From Anaerolineales bacterium UBA6668 (GTDB taxonomy: Bacteria; Chloroflexota; Anaerolineae; Anaerolineales; UBA6668): a DNA stretch of 5,841 nucleotides. Positions 1 to 4,721 of the stretch are shown piece by piece (positions within the stretch are counted from its first letter, which is position 1; each line of letters begins with the position of its first letter). Both the position numbers and the translations under genes were made by a program. The notes beneath the pieces are model-generated. The model was given only the letters and a program-made list of their open reading frames with translations, ran no database searches and was not told where the DNA came from. The DNA is taken from the NCBI GenBank assembly GCA_002455215.1, contig DKKK01000028.1, positions 1 to 5,841 of the forward strand, read 5' to 3'.

Positions 1-6
1 TCTTGG

Positions 7-100
7 ATATTCGGCACGCGTTAGATTCGGTATCATACCGGATACTGATTTGCGTTTTTCTCTTAAGGAAAAAAACGTAGCTTTCATCCGTGTCGAATAT
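7..100. repeat. Inverted-arm dispersed repeat, copy A (long form)
   Basis: The left arm ATATTCGGCACGCGT (7-21) is the inverted counterpart of the right arm ATCCGTGTCGAATAT (86-100), 12 of 15 positions matching. Between them are two hairpins. One is the near-perfect palindrome CGGTATCATACCG (28-40). The other is a stem from 53 to 77 with CGTTTTT facing AAAAACG around CTCTTAAGG. The 11 bases CGTTAGATTCG at 19-29 recur exactly at 2776-2786 in another copy. The overall form is two facing arms around a central hairpin, as in the copies at 232-304 and 2779-2851. Confidence 0.6.
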
Positions 101-112
101 CGCACAATGAGC

Positions 113-140
113 AGGATTTCTCCCTTCGGTCGAAATGACC
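113..140. repeat. Dispersed repeat of the GTCATTTCGACCGAAG type
   Basis: Read on the minus strand this is GGTCATTTCGACCGAAGG followed by GAGAAATCCT. From memory, sequences of this form occur as short dispersed intergenic repeats in many unrelated genomes; no search was made. It contains a small self-complementary core, TTCGGTCGAA (125-134). It directly abuts the right arm of the repeat at 7-100 and appears unrelated to it in sequence. Confidence 0.45.
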
Positions 141-184
141 TAAATATCAGACAATCTTAAGCGATGTCGAAGTTACGAAAAAGC

Positions 185-217
185 GCAATTTCTACCCGTG
201 CCGGGTATAGAAATTGC
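185..217. repeat. Hairpin form of the dispersed arm motif
   Basis: GCAATTTCTA (185-194) pairs perfectly with TAGAAATTGC (208-217), and CCCG (195-198) pairs with CGGG (202-205). This leaves a 3-base loop and a TA bulge, so the stem has 14 base pairs. The left half and loop, GCAATTTCTACCCGTG, match the arm at 2828-2842 (GCAATTTCCACCCGTG) in 15 of 16 positions. Two arms in opposite orientation have in effect been brought together without a spacer. The structure has no run of T after it, so it is not an obvious terminator. Confidence 0.6.
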
Positions 218-231
218 CTAGCTACCGGATC

Positions 232-304
232 GATTCGCCGCGGATGGAAATTGTGTCTCTTCCTGAAGAGAAAACTCCTATATTTGACCCGTGTCGAATA
301 TAGC
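232..304. repeat. Inverted-arm dispersed repeat, copy B
   Basis: The left arm GATTCGCCGCGGATGG (232-247) differs at two positions from the left arm at 2781-2796. The right arm ACCCGTGTCGAATATAGC (287-304) is the closest to consensus in the window. A hairpin, TCTCTTC facing GAAGAGA (256-271), sits midway. The bases after the left arm, GGAAATTG, are the complement of the CAATTTCC that precedes right arms elsewhere, which extends the arm to about 26 bases. Confidence 0.65.
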
Positions 305-321
305 ATGATGCCAAAAATAGA

Positions 322-348
322 ACCCGTGCGCAGTATAGCAATGATTCC
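322..348. repeat. Single arm of the dispersed repeat, direct copy of 287-312
   Basis: ACCCGTGCGCAGTATAGC (322-339) followed by AATGATTCC repeats, in the same orientation and 35 bases further on, the right arm at 287-304 with its flank ATGATGCC. It ends 9 bases from the stop codon of the oxidoreductase gene, so it would lie in that gene's 3' untranslated RNA. No left arm is seen for this copy. Confidence 0.55.
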
Positions 349-356
349 GGTCGCTT

Positions 357-1388
357 TTAGCTTCCAAGTATATCGCGCACCATTGGAATTACTTTTGTGC
401 CATACAGTTCCACCGCACGCAGACGAGAGCTGACAGACTGGGTACCGGCTGTGTATATCAGGTCAAAACGGCTAATGCCCAAAGCTTTAACAGTGCGAGC
501 AATCTTTCGGGCAACGGTTTCGGGCGAACCAATGTAAAGTGAACCCATGTCCCGCTCGCGCTGATATTCCTGTATGCTGGAAGGTCCCCAGCCGCGTTCT
601 GCGCCAATGCGGTCACGCACCACCCGTGCATGGGGCAAGTAGGCATTCCAAGCTTCTTCATCCGTTTCCGCAATGAAGCCGGGCGAGTGAATCCCCATCG
701 CCTGTGCGGTTGTGCCATACTCCGCCGCCGCCCGTTTGTAAAGTTCGAGAAAGGGCGCAAAGCGTTGGGGGGCGCCGCCAATGATGGCAAGTATCAGCGG
801 AAATCCATAGCGTGCGGCACGAACAACCGATTCCGGCGTACCACCCACCCCCACCCATGTCGCAAGCCGCCCCGACTCAGTTTTGGGGAAAACATCTGCA
901 TTTTCAAGCGATGCCCGTTTGGTTCCCCGCCATGTAACCGGTTTTTCCTTCAGCAATTCAGCAAATAATTCGATTTTTTCTTCGAATAACACATCGTAAT
1001 CGCGCAAATCATAACCAAAGAGCGGAAACGACTCAATGAACGAACCCCGCCCTAGGATAATCTCAGCCCGCCCATTTGAAAGTGCATCCAGCGTGGCAAA
1101 GCGTTGGAACACACGCACCGGGTCATCGGAGCTCAGCACAGTTACGCCGGAAGCGAGCCGAATCCGGTTGGTTTGGGTGGCAATACCAGCGAGTACCGTC
1201 TCTGGAGTTGAGATTGAATAGTCTTTGCGATGGTGTTCGCCCAGCGCAATGACATCAACGCCAACCGTATCTGCCAGCACAGCTTCATCAACCACTTGTC
1301 GGATCGCTCTTGCATAGGATATTGGCTTGCCAAAATCGTCTAGGGGCATATCGCCGAATGTATCGAGTCCAAATTCAAGATTGTTCAA
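357..1388 (-). CDS. LLM-class flavin-dependent oxidoreductase (luciferase-like monooxygenase)
   Basis: This is a 343-residue cytoplasmic enzyme of the bacterial luciferase-like (LLM) superfamily, which fold as TIM barrels and use FMN, often reduced by a partner reductase, to oxidise organic substrates. Recognisable segments are the first barrel strand LEFGLDTFGD (4-13), GEHHRKDYS (50-58), the signature SSDDPVRVFQRFATLDALS (86-104) running into NGRAEIILGRGSF (105-117), WVGVGGTPESVVRAARYGFP (178-197), and the C-terminal GSPETVARKI (287-296). Length is normal for the family and no break is seen. It resembles the subgroup annotated as CE1758/TIGR03858-like (from memory); the substrate cannot be told. 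The start is a TTG at 1386-1388. It is preceded by AGGAG (CTCCT on plus, 1398-1402) with 9 bases between, an in-frame stop lies just upstream, and the next Met (residue 14) would remove the first barrel strand. It lies 141 bp downstream of the DoxX-like gene on the same strand, so co-transcription is possible but unproven. Confidence 0.93.
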   Translation of the reverse strand: MNNLEFGLDTFGDMPLDDFGKPISYARAIRQVVDEAVLADTVGVDVIALGEHHRKDYSISTPETVLAGIATQTNRIRLASGVTVLSSDDPVRVFQRFATLDALSNGRAEIILGRGSFIESFPLFGYDLRDYDVLFEEKIELFAELLKEKPVTWRGTKRASLENADVFPKTESGRLATWVGVGGTPESVVRAARYGFPLILAIIGGAPQRFAPFLELYKRAAAEYGTTAQAMGIHSPGFIAETDEEAWNAYLPHARVVRDRIGAERGWGPSSIQEYQRERDMGSLYIGSPETVARKIARTVKALGISRFDLIYTAGTQSVSSRLRAVELYGTKVIPMVRDILGS

Positions 1389-1449
1389 AACGTGATTCTC
1401 CTAATGAGTAAAATTGTTGAAATGATAAATATTTGCCACAAATGAAAAC

Positions 1450-1507
1450 TGTGTTTTTTTCTTTCTAAGGGAAAAAAAGCACAAATCGAACCCACTTCGA
1501 ATACGGC
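1450..1507. repeat. Half copy of the dispersed repeat: hairpin plus right arm
   Basis: TGTG followed by seven T and a C pairs with G, seven A and CACA (1450-1483), around a loop TTTCTAAGG and one bulged G. This closely parallels the hairpin at 53-77. It is followed at 1490-1507 by an arm, ACCCACTTCGAATACGGC, matching the arm at 287 in 13 of 18 positions. No left arm is seen on the other side, where the oxidoreductase's ribosome site lies. The element occupies the gap between the DoxX-like and oxidoreductase genes and would be transcribed if they form an operon. Confidence 0.5.
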
Positions 1508-1529
1508 AGGATGTGTGCCAAATGCCTAA

Positions 1530-1904
1530 TCAACGTGGAAAGAAAAGCTCCCAACGCCCAAAAATGATGAAAAGCGAGAATGCAATAAACAAAATACTCG
1601 GCATGATTGGCTCTTTCCTGGGCAAATGCACTGTAAAAATGGCAAGAAATTGAATAACCATAAGCCCCACAGCGGCAAGCGGCGTCAACCACGGTAAAAC
1701 GCCAGTCACCATTGGCAAAACCAGCCCCAATGCGCCCAATATTTCGGGAATCCCCACCCAGCGGATGTAAGAATCACTTTGCCCATGCGCCCATGTCATG
1801 TGTGCGTTTTCACGAACTTTGCCTGGCGCAACTGTTTTTAGCCCTCCCACCAATCCATACACCACAGCCAGCAAGCCCTGTACAACCCATAATGCGATAT
1901 TCAT
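1530..1904 (-). CDS. DoxX-like small integral membrane protein
   Basis: This 124-residue protein is of the DoxX/DoxX-like family, with four predicted membrane helices near residues 3-22, 47-68, 71-91 and 101-117. The family-like segment is IRWVGIPEILGALGLVLP (47-64). The loop between helices 1 and 2 is charged (KVRENAHMTWAHGQSD). Family members are small inner-membrane proteins with mostly unknown roles; some have been linked to thiosulfate oxidation or oxidative-stress complexes, which cannot be assumed here. The ATG at 1902-1904 is preceded by AAGGAGAG (1911-1918 on plus), well spaced, so the start is firm. It diverges from the TetR-type gene and shares its control region. TetR genes next to DoxX-like genes suggest a repressor-controlled membrane function. 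Confidence 0.85.
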   Translation of the reverse strand: MNIALWVVQGLLAVVYGLVGGLKTVAPGKVRENAHMTWAHGQSDSYIRWVGIPEILGALGLVLPMVTGVLPWLTPLAAVGLMVIQFLAIFTVHLPRKEPIMPSILFIAFSLFIIFGRWELFFPR

Positions 1905-1928
1905 TCTTGACTCTCCTTGTGAATTTTT

Positions 1929-1968
1929 GTAAACTACAACTGAAATATAAACAACATGTGTAGTTTAC
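1929..1968. promoter_or_regulatory. Probable TetR-family operator between divergent genes
   Basis: GTAAACTACA (1929-1938) and TGTAGTTTAC (1959-1968) are exact inverse complements with 20 bases between them, so their centres are 30 bp, about three helical turns, apart. A partial third site, TTTTGTAAA (1972-1980), repeats 1925-1933 directly. TetR-family genes commonly repress themselves and the divergent neighbour from such sites. A minus-strand -10-like TATATT (1944-1949) for the DoxX-like gene would lie between the arms, so binding should block it. The -35 boxes are not convincing. Confidence 0.7.
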
Positions 1969-2023
1969 TAGTTTTGTAAAGAAAGTCAACCTACAAATGT
2001 GCCTGAGTGTTCACTAAGCTACA

Positions 2024-2029
2024 AAGGAG
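2024..2029 (+). promoter_or_regulatory. Ribosome binding site fixing the TetR-type start
   Basis: AAGGAG lies 5 bases before the ATG at 2035. It decides the start against an in-frame GTG at 1999, which has no such site and would add 12 residues unlike a TetR N-terminus. Confidence 0.8.
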
Positions 2030-2034
2030 CAACA

Positions 2035-2616
2035 ATGTCGTCCAGCTTAACCGTGTTGGAAGAAAAATTAGACCCCCGCGCCAAGCGCACCCGCCACTTA
2101 ATTTTGACATCTTTTCAGTCTCTGCTCACTGAAAAAGGCTTCGATGCCGTCTCCATACAGGATATAGCCAATCACGCAGAAATTAACCGCGTGACTTTTT
2201 ATGCTCACTTCTCAGATAAATACGCTCTATTGGAGTATGCAGTTCGAAAAGCTTTCATCTCCGAAATTGAGAAGCGCAAATTAGACCTGTGCAACTACTC
2301 ACCCGAAAACCTACGCACGATGATTTTGACTGTATGCGAGTTTCTTGCATCCATTCACACCAAATGTGCCCAACCACACCAGCAATTTGAACCATTGGTA
2401 GAAGGTATCATCAAAAAGCAAATATCCGAACTGTTGGCACATTGGTTAATAAAATCAAAACTTCCCACCGAACTTCCGGCAACGGTTGCCACTTGGGCAA
2501 TTTATGGTTTGGCATTCCATTATAGCCAGCTTAAAATACGCCCCACCCTCGAACAATTTGTAGAAGAAGCTTTTCCACTGGTAGCCGTTAATTTGGAGCA
2601 ATTTGCGTCAGAGTAA
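2035..2616 (+). CDS. TetR/AcrR-family transcriptional regulator
   Basis: This 193-residue one-component repressor is typical in length for the family. The N-terminal DNA-binding domain spans about residues 13-62: basic DPRAKRTRHLILTSFQSLL (13-31), then the helix-turn-helix FDAVSIQDIANHAEINRV (36-53) and the hallmark TFYAHFSDKYALLEYAV (54-70). The rest (71-193) is a helical ligand and dimerisation domain without recognisable ligand specificity; it holds three cysteines (86, 101, 111), which need not be functional. By family precedent it binds as a dimer and lets go of DNA on binding a small hydrophobic molecule. It diverges from the DoxX-like gene, and the inverted repeat at 1929-1968 is its likely operator. 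It probably represses itself, the DoxX-like gene and perhaps the oxidoreductase. The end, TAA at 2614-2616, is followed by imperfect hairpin sequence (2627-2665) without a T run. Confidence 0.92.
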   Translation: MSSSLTVLEEKLDPRAKRTRHLILTSFQSLLTEKGFDAVSIQDIANHAEINRVTFYAHFSDKYALLEYAVRKAFISEIEKRKLDLCNYSPENLRTMILTVCEFLASIHTKCAQPHQQFEPLVEGIIKKQISELLAHWLIKSKLPTELPATVATWAIYGLAFHYSQLKIRPTLEQFVEEAFPLVAVNLEQFASE

Positions 2617-2715
2617 GCAAGCCGGCAAGCGCAAAAAATACATCCTATTGAGATTTTGCCTGCTTTGGGCGTGTAGGAAAATTGCGGATGTTTGTACCCA
2701 CTTAAAGTGCCGGGC

Positions 2716-2748
2716 ATTGCGAGCCGCCCAGCGGTAGCGATCTTATCA
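2716..2748. repeat. Dispersed repeat of the CATTGCGAGC...GCAATC type
   Basis: CATTGCGAGCCGCCCAGCGG, continuing TAGCGATCTTATC, resembles the CATTGCGAGCGAAGCGAAGC-type intergenic repeat that I recall from many genomes; this is recollection, not a search. It folds as ATTGC (2716-2720) against GCGAT (2737-2741), enclosing CCGC (2724-2727) against GCGG (2731-2734) with a CCA loop. It belongs to a different sequence class from the arm motif copies nearby. Confidence 0.4.
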
Positions 2749-2778
2749 TCTTCAAAATAGGTTTACTGCAATCACCGT

Positions 2779-2852
2779 TAGATTCGACACGGATGGCATA
2801 TAGGTGTTTTTCCTTGACCAAGAAGCGCAATTTCCACCCGTGTTGAATCTAT
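2779..2852. repeat. Inverted-arm dispersed repeat, copy C (clearest)
   Basis: TAGATTCGACACGGATGG (2779-2796) faces CCACCCGTGTTGAATCTA (2834-2851). Of 18 positions, 16 are Watson-Crick pairs, one is a G-T wobble and one an A-C mismatch. In the middle is CTTG-AC-CAAG (2813-2822), the same plan as the copy at 232-304. The segment GCGCAATTTCCACCCGTG before and in the right arm is nearly identical to 184-200. It lies in the convergent gap between the TetR-type gene and the secreted-protein gene and abuts the terminator at 2855. Confidence 0.7.
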
Positions 2853-2854
2853 AA

Positions 2855-2885
2855 AAAAAGAGACACCCTATTGATGTCTCTTTTT
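2855..2885 (-). terminator. Rho-independent terminator of the secreted-protein gene
   Basis: AAAAAGAGACA (2855-2865) pairs without error with TGTCTCTTTTT (2875-2885), giving an 11-bp stem and a 9-base loop. Read on the minus strand the stem ends in a run of seven T (2853-2859) and begins 21 bases after the stop codon of the gene at 2907. Because both sides carry a T run, it may also stop transcription arriving from the TetR-type gene. Confidence 0.85.
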
Positions 2886-2906
2886 AAGGTTGAGTCTTTG
2901 TAACGA

Positions 2907-4319
2907 CTAACGCACTTCTATGCCTAAGTCGTAGTTTGTGCTTGCAGACTTCGGAATCACTTGTACAATGTAATCTTGCGAAGCGGGTAATACGCCGTTA
3001 TAAGTGACTGCATTTGCACTTCCAGCCAACAACACCTGTCCACCTTGCAAACCATAAATTTGTACCACTGCTCCATTTGCGACACTAGAGAGTAGCAGTA
3101 CGGTCATACGTTGATTGGCTCTTGCATTCAACAGATACATCACCGGGCGGTTTGCGGCGGTGCCATGCAAGGTCGTTCCGTACGCACCGCGCCCAAATCG
3201 AACTGCAACGGGTGCATCTAGGTACAAGGTGAAAGTGGTATCGGTTGGTGAACCAAACAAAACCACCTGATAATTACCGGTATATGGCAATCCGGCGTAA
3301 TAGCTTGCGCCATTCAGCGGGCGGCGGTCAGAAAGGACGCGCCCATATGGATCCAGCAATTGCAAACTGATATTGGAATTGGCGGCAGAAAGGTTGAATA
3401 GGAAATATTGTCCGCGTGCCAGGCTCACGGTATAAACCACACTTTGATTCGCACGGATAGAACCTGTTAGGGTTGCTCCGCTTGCCCCGCTTGCAAAACT
3501 TACCACACTATTGCTGGCAGGTACATTGGTAGCTGGGACGGGCGTTGCGGTGGCGGCAGGATTTGCTGTGGCTGTCGCACCGCCAGTTGGTACGGGCGTG
3601 GCAGTCACAGCGCTTGAAGCGCCCAAAGCGACATTCATGTTAAAAGATGCGTTCACATTACTAGAGACCACCTGCAAAACATAATCTTGCGTGGTAGGTA
3701 ATATGCCACTGTAACTGGATGCGCCACTTGCCGCCTGTTGAAGTACCTGCCCATTTTGCAAGCCATATACGGTCAAGGTATAACCAGCTCCGCTTGGCAA
3801 ACTGGCAGTCAAGACCTGTCCAGCATTGGCTTTGACGACGTAGCTAGGACCTCGGCGATTTACAATATTTCCACTCATGATGGTAGATGTGCCGGGGTTT
3901 AAAATAATAGGAGCTGGGATTTCCACATCAAGCGTGTATGTGGTGGTGCTGGGGCTACCAAATAACTGTAGAATGTAAGTTTCCGTACTGGTGAGTGGAC
4001 CCACCCAAAAGTAGCCATTCCCTGCTGGGCGGTCAATCAAAGTCTGGGTTTGGGTATTATTGCGGATTGCCGCTCGTACAGAATTATTTGCCGCCGACAG
4101 GTTGACCAAAATAAATTGACCAGCACTTGCGCGGATGGTGTAATTCATCACGCCGCCAGCCGCCAAAGCGCCACTAAGGCTGGTGCCAGTGGTGCCGCGC
4201 GAAAAGCTAATCGGTACTGTGGATTGGGCAAGCGGGTTGGCTTGTACAGTTGTCAGTCTAATGCCGGCGAACAGTAGCAAGCCGGCACAAACGAAGATCA
4301 TTTTGTTGAGTAGTTTCAT
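2907..4319 (-). CDS. Secreted protein with two tandem copies of a two-domain beta unit
   Basis: The protein has 470 residues. A signal peptide is clear: basic MKLLNK, then hydrophobic MIFVCAGLLLFAGI, and a likely cut after TVQA (27). The mature part is A1 (about 35-137), B1 (138-232), a linker (233-270) rich in Ala, Thr and Pro with two ATPVP or TATPVP motifs, then A2 (271-371) and B2 (372-470). A1 and A2 share GQFILVNLSAANN / GQYFLFNLSAANS and LFGSPSTTTYTL / LFGSPTDTTFTL. B1 and B2 share VYGLQNGQVL / IYGLQGGQVL and ILPTTQDYVLQV / VLPASQDYIVQV. The pattern resembles bacterial pre-peptidase C-terminal (PPC) beta-sandwich domains, seen in exported proteins. No catalytic motif is visible, so a binding or surface role is inferred. 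No sortase signal or C-terminal anchor is present. The ATG at 4317-4319 has GGAGGA just upstream (TCCTCC, 4323-4328). An in-frame GTG at 4385 lies inside a repeat and would put 22 residues before the signal peptide. The gene diverges from the sigma factor gene. Confidence 0.85.
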   Translation of the reverse strand: MKLLNKMIFVCAGLLLFAGIRLTTVQANPLAQSTVPISFSRGTTGTSLSGALAAGGVMNYTIRASAGQFILVNLSAANNSVRAAIRNNTQTQTLIDRPAGNGYFWVGPLTSTETYILQLFGSPSTTTYTLDVEIPAPIILNPGTSTIMSGNIVNRRGPSYVVKANAGQVLTASLPSGAGYTLTVYGLQNGQVLQQAASGASSYSGILPTTQDYVLQVVSSNVNASFNMNVALGASSAVTATPVPTGGATATANPAATATPVPATNVPASNSVVSFASGASGATLTGSIRANQSVVYTVSLARGQYFLFNLSAANSNISLQLLDPYGRVLSDRRPLNGASYYAGLPYTGNYQVVLFGSPTDTTFTLYLDAPVAVRFGRGAYGTTLHGTAANRPVMYLLNARANQRMTVLLLSSVANGAVVQIYGLQGGQVLLAGSANAVTYNGVLPASQDYIVQVIPKSASTNYDLGIEVR

Positions 4320-4357
4320 AATTCCTCCGAAACTGCTAGAAATCAATGCGAATTTTT

Positions 4358-4400
4358 GATATTCGATACGGATAATATTTGGCACACGTGCCCAATATAG
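4358..4400. repeat. Inverted-arm dispersed repeat, copy D (short form)
   Basis: GATATTCGATACGGAT (4358-4373) is the left arm; its complement ATCCGTATCGAATATC differs at one position from the arm starting at 86. ACACGTGCCCAATATAG (4384-4400) is a degenerate right arm. Between and overlapping them is GGCAC-AC-GTGCC (4381-4392), flanked by ATATT and AATAT, so the central part folds into a hairpin. The element lies about 40 bases upstream of the start of the secreted-protein gene, in its leader or promoter. Confidence 0.5.
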
Positions 4401-4448
4401 ATTGTATACCTATTTTTTGAGAACCATATTTCAAGATGATTTCAAATT

Positions 4449-4492
4449 TGCACTAGAGGGTACGGTTTCTATTCAGCGTACCATCTAGTGCA
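4449..4492. repeat. Strong 16-position hairpin in the divergent promoter region
   Basis: TGCACTAGAGGGTACG (4449-4464) pairs with CGTACCATCTAGTGCA (4477-4492), 15 of 16 positions, around the 12-base loop GTTTCTATTCAG. No T run follows on either strand. Six bases later comes a second perfect hairpin (4499-4519). It could be an operator, a cruciform, a repeat remnant or part of a structured RNA; sequence alone does not decide. Confidence 0.6.
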
Positions 4493-4498
4493 TTCGGG

Positions 4499-4527
4499 CC
4501 TTTTCTTACAGAGAAAAGGTGATTTTT
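4499..4527 (+). other. Hairpin with trailing T run, terminator-like on plus
   Basis: CCTTTTCT (4499-4506) and AGAAAAGG (4512-4519) form a perfect 8-bp stem with loop TACAG, followed after TGA by five T (4523-4527). It resembles a weak rho-independent terminator on the plus strand, but no plus-strand gene precedes it. The flanks GCATTCGGG (4490-4498) and ATACCTACCCCAATTAGG (4529-4546) faintly resemble the arms of the dispersed repeat, so it may instead be an eroded copy. Confidence 0.35.
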
Positions 4528-4612
4528 ATACCTACCCCAATTAGGTTGCAGGATTAGTGCCGTAGTGTGCTCACAATTTTCGGGCGTCATTAATCAGTTT
4601 GCGGCAAAAATA

Positions 4613-4663
4613 TTGACAATATATGTGCAAAACATTGACAAAACAGAGAATGTGCCTTACAAT
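4613..4663 (+). promoter_or_regulatory. SigA/sigma-70-type promoter of the sigma gene, with duplicated -35 box
   Basis: TTGACA (4635-4640), a 17-base spacer and TACAAT (4658-4663) match the consensus in 11 of 12 positions, predicting a start near 4670 and a leader of about 50 bases. A second perfect TTGACA at 4613-4618 lies exactly 22 bp upstream, within an ATTGACAA direct repeat (4612-4619 and 4634-4641); it has no -10 box at the proper distance. The gene is thus expected to be read by the housekeeping sigma factor. Confidence 0.8.
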
Positions 4664-4721
4664 AAATTAGTAAGAGTTTTGAAATTGGATTATTAATTTT
4701 TAATTAGGAGCAATTTGAACC

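Larger units (their letters stand above)
1..356. other. Gene-free, repeat-packed intergenic region
   Basis: No open frame here looks like a real protein. The stretch lies downstream of the minus-strand oxidoreductase and is filled with copies of the short arm motif YCCGTGTCGAATATAG, or its complement, at about 7-21, 86-102, 194-210, 232-247, 287-304 and 322-339. Hairpins lie between the copies. A different dispersed-repeat type sits at 113-140. The start of the region is cut by the window edge, so a gene or further repeats may lie to the left. Confidence 0.7.
4320..4721. other. Divergent intergenic region between secreted-protein and sigma genes
   Basis: These 402 bases contain no credible gene. 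From left to right they hold the Shine-Dalgarno site of the secreted-protein gene (4323-4328), a short copy of the arm repeat (4358-4400), two strong hairpins and a weak third (4449-4546), and a strong SigA-type promoter with a ribosome site (AGGAG, 4706-4710) for the sigma gene. For the minus-strand gene I see only AT-rich -10-like sequence near 4400-4410 and no clear -35 box. Confidence 0.7.

Noticed and set aside
7..348. CRISPR array
   Set aside because: The repeats differ in sequence, alternate in orientation and have uneven spacing, and no cas gene is seen.
164..433. Open frame of 89 codons on plus
   Set aside because: It runs through the hairpin repeats and into the antisense of the oxidoreductase gene, has no ribosome site, and its translation resembles no protein.
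458..968. Several open frames on both strands inside the oxidoreductase gene (458-790, 630-968, 658-858)
   Set aside because: They are alternative frames of a well-conserved coding sequence and have no family-like translation.
1450..1483. Hairpin as terminator of the DoxX-like gene
   Set aside because: The stem is almost wholly A-T with a long loop and matches the central hairpin of the dispersed repeats better than a terminator.
1999..2034. GTG at 1999 as start of the TetR-type gene
   Set aside because: It has no ribosome site; the ATG at 2035 has AAGGAG at the right distance and gives a normal N-terminus.
2627..2665. Terminator of the TetR-type gene
   Set aside because: AAGC-GCAAAA against TTTTGC-CT-GCTT pairs only with a bulge and a long loop, and no T run follows.
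4320..4385. GTG at 4383-4385 as start of the secreted protein
   Set aside because: It lies inside a dispersed repeat and would place 22 residues ahead of a clear signal peptide, while the ATG at 4317-4319 has GGAGGA upstream.
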